NCBI GenBank assembly: GCA_011947345.1
Contig: JAAVTG010000376.1
Location: 50,351-114,350, forward strand
Reading direction: 5' to 3'
Length of the DNA stretch: 64,000 nt
Source of the DNA: Phytophthora quininea
Taxonomy: Eukaryota > Oomycota > Peronosporomycetes > Peronosporales > Peronosporaceae
Shown in pieces: positions 22,188 to 32,318 of this stretch. The position numbers and the translations under genes are program-made. How positions within the stretch are numbered: position 1 is the stretch's first letter; each line of letters opens with the position of its first letter. Under the pieces are notes generated by a model. The model worked only from the letters and a program-made list of their open reading frames with translations, had not been told where the DNA came from and did not search any database.

Positions 22188-22320
22188 ACGAACGAGGCAG
22201 CAGAGAGAGCTGACGCACAAGGAGCAGGCCTCTTTATCGTCCACGTCGAACTGAGGCGCAAAAACTTTCAACTGGAGGGAAAAATGCTTTCAACCAACAG
22301 CCAAGAAAAAGACGACGATT
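22188..22320 (+). pseudogene. Relic of the coiled-coil gene's 3' exon
   Basis: The segment GGAGCAGGCCTCTTT.TCGTCCACGTCGAACTGA and following AAAAACTTTCAACTG matches 19825-19880 of the coiled-coil gene, and ACAGCCAAGAAAAAGACGA matches 19923-19941. The middle is deleted and the frame is lost. It lies at the same place relative to Gly-rich gene 2 as the intact coiled-coil gene does to Gly-rich gene 1, so both genes were duplicated together. Confidence 0.75.
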
Positions 22321-22403
22321 CAGACAACATTTGCCGCACCTCCTTGGTCTATGGTCCTGCTCGACAATGTTGTCGTTGTGCCCTTCTGACAACAGCAGCC
22401 TGC

Positions 22404-23922
22404 TTAGGTCTCGAGTGATCCGTAGCTGTGGCCAGCGGGGTCGACGCGTCGTCGAGTCTCTGCGTCCGACAGCGGCTGGTACTCGGTCATGAATTCGCGA
22501 CGCACACGGTCGCGGTCGTTGGCGTTGGGCGTGCGGCGAGCAATCTCGGCAGCTTTCATGGCGTTCCTTGTGATCAACGGAGAGCGCGAGAAGTTGGACG
22601 CAGTGAGCGCTTCGGGGGTTCGGATCGGGGTCAACGACTCCTCCAATGGCTCCAAGTAGACGAAGCCTGGCAGACGTAGCGTGCCATTGTATACAGCAGT
22701 CCCCACTAGCAGTGTGAACATTCCTGCTAGTTGTAGCCAGCTCCAAATCGTCCACCGTTCACCGAACGCGCCTTGTGTAAACAGGTAGAACAGCAGCAGA
22801 TCTGTGCCCCAGACTGTGATCGGACGGAAATTGTCCAGGATCGCGTGCCAGATCGAGTTCAGCAGGTATGTGACCGACACGGCGAACACGTTGTAGCCCA
22901 GAATGGCCACCAGATAGATGAACACCACGATCTGGGCTAGACTACTGTTCATGAGCATCGTGTAGGCATCGTCAAACCGCTCATTGGAGCCGAGATCGTT
23001 GCCAGGGAGCAGATACGCCACCGGATACACGACGAACGTGGTGAGCACCAAGCCCCAAATGCCTTCCATGCCCACCACCACAAGTGGTGGCGCACTATCG
23101 CCTTCGTCCATGATTTTCTCCTCATATACATATTGCACAGCTTGAATGGCGCAGCTGAGCACTACCATGAACACTCCGAAGCCCGGGTGTTGGTTGGCGG
23201 AGTTGTTGTCTTGACTGTTGGCGTCCGCCAGACTCGTAGCCCCCACCATCAACGCCGCCAACATGTTGAGACCGATACCGATCCACATGTAGCTACGTAG
23301 TCGGTCTTTCAGCACAAATACCTTCAGCAGAGCCACGAAGATGATGACGGTACACTTCATCAACTGGAAGACACTGACAGTCACGTAGAGAAGCCCCAAG
23401 TTGGCCACAAACGTAGCCAGCAGGTCGAAGGCTGCCGGAAAAGCCAGCAAGAAGTACATTCGGCGTGGGATCCGGTAGCGATATTTTACTACATGAAAAA
23501 ATAAGTTAGTCGACAATAATAATAATAAAATAAATAAAAATAAAACTTGCATCCGTTGCGATTCTTGCGCCATTGACGCTCTACGTGGTAGTGGTAGGCC
23601 CAATGGATCGGCAGGGCGAAGACCATGGCCAGGAACATGAGCCACGTCTGGAAAATGGGCTTTTCGAACTTCTTCACGTCTCCATCTAGGCCAACAGAGT
23701 CCACGCCATAAAGAATCTACATAACATAACATATTAGTTTATATAAACAGATCTGATTACATAAAATCTGTTACCTTGCCCGTTCTTCAGTTTCAGCATA
23801 AATAAGAGTAATGTTAGCGGACACCATAGCTTTTTTATCTAGTTCTGCACGTACAGGGTGGTGCCGGTGCCTGTGATCAGGCCCATGCCGAAGACCAGCG
23901 CCTCCTTCGTGCCGCAGGACAT
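22404..23922 (-). CDS. SLC35F6-like drug/metabolite superfamily transporter
   Basis: Exons are 23855-23922, a 10-base micro-exon 23775-23784, 23547-23716 and 22404-23488, with GT-AG introns of 70, 58 and 58 bases. The start (MSCGTKEALVFGMGLITGTG) runs through the micro-exon as TTLTGKILYGVDSVG. The body has about ten membrane segments (TWLMFLAMVFALPIHWAYH, FPAAFDLLATFVANLGLLYV) and family marks such as SVFQLMKCTVIIFVALLKVF, AIQAVQYVYEEKIM and VGMEGIWGLVLT. SLC35F6-type proteins sit in lysosomal or mitochondrial membranes in animals; the substrate is unknown. The cytosolic tail is Arg-rich (PNANDRDRVRREFMTEYQPL). The exon 3/4 join is out by one base, probably one surplus A at 23484-23487. Confidence 0.82.
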
Positions 23923-24388
23923 GGTTAGCTCCCTCACTTGTGCTGTAGCGGCGACTTTGGATTATGGGACCTCTTAGAAAAAGATACCTAGCTTTTCCCT
24001 CGACCAATCAGCAACGTGTGACGTGCGAGGGAACGTTTGATCAGCACGAAAGCTGAACGACTGGCCGGGAGGGAACTGGAATGCAATCGCCATGAGATAC
24101 AGAAACATCTCTACACTGCAGCTGTAGACGAGAAAGCATGGGTGGCTAGAAAGTGGTTGCAAGTGCAAAAAAAAAGGAATCTTATCCATGCTGTTGAAGT
24201 TGCCTGGACCGCTACGTGGCATGATGATTTCGGAAGCTGTCTTCGTTCCGGTGCTTCACTGAAGGTGCTAGAAAAGATCTCATTGACAACAAGATGTTGT
24301 CCTTGTTGCCTTGGTACTGTCGTCCACTTTGCCTATTTATCGCTACAACTATTTCTGGGCGTCAAGTCCGTAGTCGTGTTTTGACCCC
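23923..24388. other. Divergent spacer before the triplicated membrane gene
   Basis: It holds the promoter of the transporter (minus) and of membrane-gene copy 1 (plus). Near 24330-24360, the segment GTCCACTTTGCCTATTTATCGCTACA followed by CTATTTCTG is shared with the leaders of copies 2 and 3 (about 26154-26190 and 28004-28040). The rest is unlike those copies, so the tandem unit begins near here. Confidence 0.5.
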
Positions 24389-26066
24389 ATGACGACTATC
24401 CGGCAGTATGGTCGTCGAGCGCTCAAGTTTATCGTGTACTGGTGGGAGGAGACGCAGGTGGAGCTGCATGGTCGCTTCAGCGAAGAGCAGGTTCAAGACC
24501 TGCGAGTGTTTCTATCTAATACGAGTTTCGCCGAGGCGGCAGCGATTTGTTTAACGTTGCCGCTTCCGGTCATGATCGTCCTCGCAGCTCTCGAGACGAT
24601 TCCGCTGGAGGCCCCGTCCGCAGGAACGCACGCCAACTACGGATTTTGGATTCGTCACACAGTCACATTGATCATCCTCTCGCCTGGGGTGATTTCCAAC
24701 TTCCGATTCTTTCTTCCCGAGATGAACATCACACGAACAGCAAGTGTTTTGATTGGAATTGTTGGCTCTGTGGCGTCGGCAGCGTCTGCTTATTTAGTGT
24801 CGTTGTTCATTGGCTTCCCGTTCCTTTCACGTTACTCGTTAGTGCTCCGGGATGGATCGTGGCGGTGATTCCGCCGACCGTGTCCATCTACAGATCTCGG
24901 ATGCGGCGCGATCGACAATTGTTGATGAGATTCATCCGGTGTTGGTGCGTTGTTGGTTGGCTTGCTATCTTGGTGATGCTGTACCCTTTGTATGTTTTCG
25001 GCTTCCATCGACTGAGCCCACTCGCCCAGATATTCTACGTTGGGATTCTTCCGATGATCAAAATCACGGCTCGAAATGTCATTAGTTGGCTCATCGGAGA
25101 CCGCCATAACGTCAAGGCCGAGATGGTAATTTTCAACGTCGAAGTCTTCAGCGCGATGTACATATCAGTGGCGTTACAAGACACTGCCAAGCTCACCACC
25201 ACGATGGCGGTGATGGTGGTGGATATCATCCAGCTGGTGGTGGCTGTGTCGGATGTCAACAAAATGGTGATCGGCATCGACAGAACGGTCACTCCCCACC
25301 GTGCACCTTTCCGAGTCATGATCTTCGCAGCTCAGAGACCGATCCAAACACAACGAATCAAGAAAGCAACACCTCGCGTGCGGGTGTCTCCTGCTCAGTC
25401 TCTGTCTTCGCCAACAAGGATACTTCCGACTCAAACGGATAGCTCTTCAAGATCACGCGTATACTCGTTCGTGAACCATTTGCCTAAGAAGGATCGCGAA
25501 CAGCTCGCCTCACAGTCTGCCCAAGTTTTATTCACGAGCGTCTTTGTTCTTCTTGTAAAATACGTCGAAGCAGTGATCCCAGCGATGTACGGTGAGTGTT
25601 TGGCGGTTGAATTCAAAATGTTTGTGTTGAGACTAACTCGTGAACTATATGCTACAGCTGGCTTTGTGTTGATCTCGTACAACTCACCGAACCGTCCGTA
25701 CTATGGCCAATTCGACTCGATAACAACCAGCAACTTGAACATCACCGTCTTGAATATCGTGCTGTATTGTTTCCTCAAGATCCTCTCGTTTGCGCTCATG
25801 TGTGTCATCCTTGGTCGGAAGCTCGGCATGTCGGCCATTCATTTGGTGGCGTTTCTATTGGCATATCAATGGGAAGCGGTGTTCAGCAAGACGTTGACAT
25901 GGGTGACATACGCGACGCTGGCTTCGCTAAAACACTCAGGTTTGATTGTTGCGTTCAAGAAACTATTTCTTTTAGAAACGCCTGATTAATCCCCTGTTGT
26001 TGAATCCTTGCAGGTCCCGACTTCACGTTTGAGTTTGTTTGGCTGCGGCGACCGCAATTGCAGTAA
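24389..26066 (+). CDS. Polytopic membrane protein, tandem copy 1
   Basis: Exons are 24389-25939 and 26014-26066, joined across a 74-base intron to end in PDFTFEFVWLRRPQLQ. The N-terminus is MTTIRQYGRRALKFIVYWWE, its first residues unlike copies 2 and 3. Hydrophobic segments include AICLTLPLPVMIVLAALETI, TASVLIGIVGSVASAASAYL, LVVLVMLYPLYVFGF-type and VLFTSVFVLLVKYVEAVIPA, eight to ten in all. A basic Ser/Thr/Pro-rich loop lies between VNKMVIGIDR and NHLPKKDREQ. One C is missing at 24817-24819 relative to copies 2 and 3, breaking the frame at FIGFP. It resembles large lineage-specific membrane families of Phytophthora; function unknown. Confidence 0.75.
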
Positions 26067-29000
26067 ATACACGCGAGCAACCCAGTAACTTAGTGGTTGT
26101 GTGGAAGATCAAACGACAGTTGTCGGAGCAACGTCCAAGTCGAAGTGCTGCTGTCCACTTTGCCTATTTATCGCTACACTATTTCTGAGGTTGATCCGTT
26201 GGCATCGACTTGCTACAGTAGAAACTTTTATTCGGCCGTGGCGATGATCGGACGTCATGGCCGTAGAGCGCTCAAGTTTATCGTGTACTGGTGGGAGGAG
26301 ACGCAGGTGGAGCTGCATGGTCGCTTCAGCGAAGAGCAGGTTCAAGACCTGCGAGTGTTTCTATCTAATACGAGTTTCGCCGAGGCGGCAGCGATTTGTT
26401 TAACGTTGCCGCTTCCGGTCATGATCGTCCTCGCAGCTCTCGAGACGATTCCGCTGGAGGCCCCGTCCGCAGGAACGCACGCCAACTACGGATTTTGGAT
26501 TCGTCACACAGTCACATTGATCATCCTCTCGCCTGGGGTGATTTCCAACTTCCGATTCTTTCTTCCCGAGATGAACATCACACGAACAGCAAGTGTTTTG
26601 ATTGGAATTGTTGGCTCTGTGGCGTCGGCAGCGTCTGCTTATTTAGTGTCGTTGTTCATTGGCTTCCCCGTTCCTTTCACGTTACTCGTTAGTGCTCCGG
26701 GATGGATCGTGGCGGTGATTCCGCCGACCGTGTCCATCTACAGATCTCGGATGCGGCGCGATCGACAATTGTTGATGAGATTCATCCGGTGTTGGTGCGT
26801 TGTTGGTTGGCTTGTTGTCTTGGTGATGCTGTACCCTTTGTATGTTTTCGGCTTCCATCGACTGAGCCCACTCGCCCAGATATTCTACGTTGGGATTCTT
26901 CCGATGATCAAAATCACGGCTCGAAATGTCATTAGTTGGCTCATCGGAGACCGCCATAACGTCAAGGCCGAGATGGTAATTTTCAACGTCGAAGTCTTCA
27001 GCGCAACGTACATATCAGTGGCGTTACAAGACACTGCCAAGCTCACCACCACGATGGCGGTGATGGTGGTGGATATCATCCAGCTGGTGGTGGCTGTGTC
27101 GGATGTCAACAAAATGGTGATCGGCATCGACAGAACGGTCACTCCCCACCGTGCACCTTTCCGAGTCATGATCTTCGCAGCTCAGAGACCGATCCAAACA
27201 CAACGAATCAAGAAAGCAACACCTCGCGTGCGGGTGTCTCCTGCTCAGTCTCTGTCTTCGCCAACAAGGATACTTCCGACTCAAACGGATAGCTCTTCAA
27301 GATCACGCGTATACTCGTTCGTGAACCATTTGCCTAAGAAGGATCGCGAACAGCTCGCCTCACAGTCTGCCCAAGTTTTATTCACGAGCGTCTTTGTTCT
27401 TCTTGTAAAATACGTCGAAGCAGTGATCCCAGCGATGTACGGTGAGTGTTTGGCGGTTGAATTCAAAATGTTTGTGTTGAGACTAACTCGTGAACTATAT
27501 GCTACAGCTGGCTTTGTGTTGATCTCGTACAACTCACCGAACCGTCCGTACTATGGCCAATTCGACTCGATAACAACCAGCAACTTGAACATCACCGTCT
27601 TGAATATCGTGCTGTATTGTTTCCTCAAGATCCTCTCGTTTGCGCTCATGTGTGTCATCCTTGGTCGGAAGCTCGGCATGTCGGCCATTCATTTGGTGGC
27701 GTTTCTATTGGCATATCAATGGGAAGCGGTGTTCAGCAAGACGTTGACATGGGTGACATACGCGACGCTGGCTTCGCTAAAACACTCAGGTTTGATTGTT
27801 GCGTTCAAGAAACTATTTCTTTTAGAAACGCCTGATTAATCCCCTGTTGTTGAATCCTTGCAGGTCCCGACTTCACGTTTGAGTTTGTTTGGCTGCGGCG
27901 ACCGCAATTGCAGTAAATACACGCGAGCAACCCAGTAACTTAGTGGTTGTGTGGAAGATCAAACGACAGTTGTCGGAGCAACGTCCAAGTCGAAGTGCTG
28001 CTGTCCACTTTGCCTATTTATCGCTACACTATTTCTGAGGTTGATCCGTTGGCATCGACTTGCTACAGTAGAAACTTTTATTCGGCCGTGGCGATGATCG
28101 GACGTCATGGCCGTAGAGCGCTCAAGTTTATCGTGTACTGGTGGGAGGAGACGCAGGTGGAGCTGCATGGTCGCTTCAGCGAAGAGCAGGTTCAAGACCT
28201 GCGAGTGTTTCTATCTAATACGAGTTTCGCCGAGGCGGCAGCGATTTGTTTAACGTTGCCGCTTCCGGTCATGATCGTCCTCGCAGCTCTCGAGACGATT
28301 CCGCTGGAGGCCCCGTCCGCAGGAACGCACGCCAACTACGGATTTTGGATTCGTCACACAGTCACATTGATCATCCTCTCGCCTGGGGTGATTTCCAACT
28401 TCCGATTCTTTCTTCCCGAGATGAACATCACACGAACAGCAAGTGTTTTGATTGGAATTGTTGGCTCTGTGGCGTCGGCAGCGTCTGCTTATTTAGTGTC
28501 GTTGTTCATTGGCTTCCCCGTTCCTTTCACGTTACTCGTTAGTGCTCCGGGATGGATCGTGGCGGTGATTCCGCCGACCGTGTCCATCTACAGATCTCGG
28601 ATGCGGCGCGATCGACAATTGTTGATGAGATTCATCCGGTGTTGGTGCGTTGTTGGTTGGCTTGTTGTCTTGGTGATGCTGTACCCTTTGTATGTTTTCG
28701 GCTTCCATCGACTGAGCCCACTCGCCCAGATATTCTACGTTGGGATTCTTCCGATGATCAAAATCACGGCTCGAAATGTCATTAGTTGGCTCATCGGAGA
28801 CCGCCATAACGTCAAGGCCGAGATGGTAATTTTCAACGTCGAAGTCTTCAGCGCAACGTACATATCAGTGGCGTTACAAGACACTGCCAAGCTCACCACC
28901 ACGATGGCGGTGATGGTGGTGGATATCATCCAGCTGGTGGTGGCTGTGTCGGATGTCAACAAAATGGTGATCGGCATCGACAGAATAGCGAAGGCGATCA

Positions 29001-29800
29001 CTCCCAACCGCGCTCCTTTCCGAGTCATGATCTTTGCCGATGAACGACCTCCATCAAAACGAAGCAGACGCAGCTTTTTAAAGAGGTCAACTCGGGTGGG
29101 GCCGACGCTGCTCCCTGGTAAATCGCTCTCTTCTTTGGCAAAGATCCTTCCAACTCCTGCGGATCCTAAGAACAAGACCAAAGACCCAAAACCTACTTCA
29201 CCAATTCGTAATACGATATTTGGCGGACAATATACGCCACCTCCAGGCACGCGGAAGCACTCGTTTATCAACCATTTGCCTAAGAAGGATCGCGAACAGC
29301 TCGCCTCACAGTCTGCCCAAGTTTTATTCACGAGCGTCTTTGTTCTTCTTGTAAAATACGTCGAAGCAGTGATCCCAGCGATGTACGGTGAGTGTTTGGC
29401 GGTTGAATTCAAAATGTTTGTGTTGAGACTAACTCGTGAACTATATGCTACAGCTGGCTTTGTGTTGATCTCGTACAACTCACCGAACCGTCCGTACTAT
29501 GGCCAATTCGACTCGATAACAACCAGCAACTTGAACATCACCGTCTTGAATATCGTGCTGTATTGTTTCCTCAAGATCCTCTCGTTTGCGCTCATGTGTG
29601 TCATCCTTGGTCGGAAGCTCGGCATGTCGGCCATTCATTTGGTGGCGTTTCTATTGGCATATCAATGGGAAGCGGTGTTCAGCAAGACGTTGACATGGGT
29701 GACATACACGACGCTGACGTCGCTGAAACATTCAGGTTCGACGGTGGAACCCACGGTATATTATGATCTGCTTGACTAACGTCATACTATGGAATGCCCC
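24390..29800 (+). repeat. 1,850-bp tandem triplication
   Basis: The motif GCTCAAGTTTATCGTG starts at 24421, 26270 and 28120. The spacings are 1,849 (one base lost in copy 1) and 1,850 bases. Coding, intron and intergenic bases are all included, so this is a recent unequal-crossover array rather than retroposition. Confidence 0.9.
26244..27916 (+). CDS. Polytopic membrane protein, tandem copy 2
   Basis: Exons are 26244-27789 and 27864-27916; the ORF is intact. Start ATG 26244 gives MIGRHGRRALKFIVYWWEET. The rest is nearly identical to copy 1, including the central loop (TVTPHRAPFRVMIFAAQRPI) and C-terminal exon. At two diagnostic codons it agrees with copy 3 instead (GWLVVLVM, VFSATYIS; copy 1 has GWLAILVM and VFSAMYIS). 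The leader from about 26067 is identical to that of copy 3. The final exon is supported because it maintains phase and is conserved in the divergent copy 3. Confidence 0.8.
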
Positions 29801-29855
29801 AGGTCCCGATTTCACTTTTCAATTTGCCTGGCTTCGCCATTCGCCGCGACAATAG
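28094..29855 (+). CDS. Polytopic membrane protein, tandem copy 3 with divergent loop
   Basis: Exons are 28094-29735 and 29803-29855, with C-terminus PDFTFQFAWLRHSPRQ. It is nearly identical to copy 2 up to about 28985. A different, longer loop follows (IAKAITPNRAPFRVMIFADE, RPPSKRSRRSFLKRSTRVGP, NTIFGGQYTPPPGTRKHSFI), then near-identity returns from NHLPKKDREQ to WVTYTTLTS before the 3' end diverges again. The loop is about 30 residues longer than in copies 1 and 2. It is hydrophilic and basic, so it is probably cytosolic or at least non-membrane. Confidence 0.8.
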
Positions 29856-30251
29856 TTTCAGCAAAACTTTCCCACAGTGTCGAATTGTTGGGTTTAACGC
29901 TACGTGCCATTGTCCTGTAGTGCCAACCAGACTGGGAAAGTTTACACTGTCCAAGGTTCGTCAAATGAACATCGTCCGCCAGGAACAAAATCAGCCACAC
30001 ATCTTCCTTTTCAATGACCGCGGCTTGTTGGGGGAAATGCAACTTCATTTTCCTTGGCTCTCTCTCGGGTTGTGGAGTGGTGGGTCGAGAGAAGACCAAT
30101 TTAAGAATGAGCACTGCAGTAGACCTTGTGCTCCTGCTACAGATAAGAACTCGAGTTCTACAACTACTTCGCCAGATCAGAAAAGAGGGCTTCCCTTTCG
30201 ACTGCTACGTCTTCGACGTCTTGTCCGTGGAAGCCAACCAATTCAGGGAAA
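29856..30251. other. Intergenic, no supported gene
   Basis: Convergent spacer between membrane-gene copy 3 and the IQ/C2-like gene. Overlapping short ORFs only. Confidence 0.4.
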
Positions 30252-32170
30252 TCACTCATTTATCACCTTTGGTGCGAATGCGGTCGACTGCTGATTGCTG
30301 TAGTGGCGAAGCATTGAGGCGTAAAGTTGTCCTGAGGAATCTCCCGTCAGCTTTTTCCACAGCTCCATCGCTGTAGAGCTCGTGCTTTGTTCCCCGGATG
30401 GCTGTCCTGGCGTCTCCATCGTATTGCTGGTGCAAGTCGGTGGCTGTACTTGCAACGCATCCACAAACTTCTTGCGCTCCGTTTGATATTTGAGTCGCGC
30501 TAGTGGCGCAGTGTCTTGGGTCACACGGCAGCGTTCGAAGACGGCAGTCTCCAAAACTGCCAAGCGCTGAGTTGTTGCCTCGTTGATGAAATCCCTGGCC
30601 GGTGGCGAATCACTGGCAACATTGGCATTGCTGCCATCCGACGCAAATTCCTTCACGCCGGATTGAGTAGAGCAACTTAGAATTCGAATTTCAGACCGGT
30701 TGGTCCTAGTAGGACCCGTTTCAAGTCGACTGGTGCTGGACGACAAGTTGCTGTCCGTCTTGGCCGACACTCTGGACCAGTCGAGCTTCTCAAAGACGAC
30801 TTTATACGGCTTTCGCTTTAAGAACGACCGAACTGGTTTCGGTGGAGATTTTGGCGACTCTGGACGGTCTTCAACAACTTCATCGCTTCGTGGCGATACC
30901 TTCACAGGCTTGCTATACTTCTGAGGTCTCTTTGGCGGGTCTGGACGTCGATTGGTCTTGATTTTCCAGGGACTGCTAGGGCCAGCCACAGGAAACCCTC
31001 TCCACCTTCCGATGAAGCTACAGACGACGGTGAAGACGGTGGTGAAAGCGCTTCAGCACGGGAGATTCGACCAGGGTTGGCTGAAGGCGTCGGAGGCTTT
31101 GGTAGTGCAGATTTCCTTGCGGTACGATTCGTCACGGGACGCTTTCGCTGACTAATTCTTTTGCGCTGAGGCTGCGGTGGTGGCAGGGCCGACTCGGAAC
31201 TCACTGGGTTATCTGTGCAGACGTATGGAACCATGATACCATGGCCAGCATCACTGTCTCTTTGCTGCGTCAAATAGGCCACTCGAGCTCGTAGCTCGCC
31301 CCGAGCTATGTGGCCTGGGAATGCTCTTGACAACGGGAACCATCGGGACAAAGCGTAGTCAGTCGCCAGTGGAGGTTCTAGCAACGACATCGGGATCTCA
31401 ACAACCCCCAACGTAGTTGAAACTCCACCACTAGTGGTGATTCGTACCGTGACGGTGGCGATCCACTCATCTATGATCTTCTGAGCCACAATGCCATCCA
31501 TAGCTGGGTCAAACCCAAAGCGAAGGACTGTGTCTTTCCACTGGAGCTCCTCTTCTTGGTATCGAAGCAACTGCTGCCTCGGCGACAGCACACGGGCGAT
31601 CTCTCTACCTTGTCCTTTCAAAACCAACTCTGCTTCAAGATACCCGTATGAGGTCGCGCCATTGAGAGCGAAGTCGCGAGCAGCAACCACCTCAAGCACC
31701 ACTTCGTACGCAGGAAGATCAGCTCTGGATAATCCGGAAGAAGGGACGACATTCAAGGCCGTTGGACTTGTGTCGATAAGCTCTGCTGGTGCTCGCTTCA
31801 CGTCCAACGGAACAAACTCTGACGTTGACAACAACTCCACCTCATCCTCGAGCTCTGCTTTCCTCCACATCTTGAGTCGGCGACGGAAGACGCGCTGGAT
31901 GCTTCTTGCTGCCTTGTGTCTCTTCTTTCGAGTCTTCTCTCGAACTACAGCGATTTTCTTTTGCTCCTTGAGAAAGCTTCGGTCGCTAGCTTTGGCGTCT
32001 GCATCAGGTGATGGCTGTTCCGTCGAAACTTGAGCGCCTGCAGTGACTAGAAAATGCTGCAAATGCACACGCAATAGTCTCTGCTGCGAGCAGTGAGGTC
32101 GGTGGCCATGCTGACGGTCGAATTCCTGCAGCTTGCGAGTCTTGAACGCTGCGTAGGTCTCGCTGTTCAT
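30252..32170 (-). CDS. IQ-motif protein with C2-like domain
   Basis: Start is ATG 32170 (MNSETYAAFKTRKLQEFDRQ). A basic helix and an IQ-like motif, KAARSIQRVFRRRLKMWRKA, point to calmodulin binding. Residues of about 150-310 look like a C2-type beta sandwich: YEVVLEVVAARDFALNGATS, GYLEAELVLKGQGREIARVL, KDTVLRFGFDP, ATVTVRITTSGGVSTTLGVV, EIPMSLLEPP. A long Ser/Pro/Arg-rich tail follows (KPVRSFLKRKPYKVVFEKLD), then LKYQTERKKFVDALQ and ELWKKLTGDSSGQLYASMLR. One frame change near 31000 (GAGAGGGTTTCC) separates body from tail. It could be a cytoskeletal or membrane adaptor; no named family is claimed. Confidence 0.6.
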
Positions 32171-32318
32171 TGCCAACGGCTTTCCGACTGTTCGTGCTTG
32201 ATACTTTTCTTGGACGATACCTCACTACATGGCCGTCACCATAAAGCAACATTCAGGAGCATGTATCTACCGAGTTCCTCGTAGATATTCCTCATGCCGT
32301 CGCTACGTTCTACAAACT

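Noticed and set aside
24547..25989. Separate gene starting inside membrane-gene copy 1
   Set aside because: It is the downstream frame of copy 1 after the CCC/CCCC slip at 24817; copies 2 and 3 read through.
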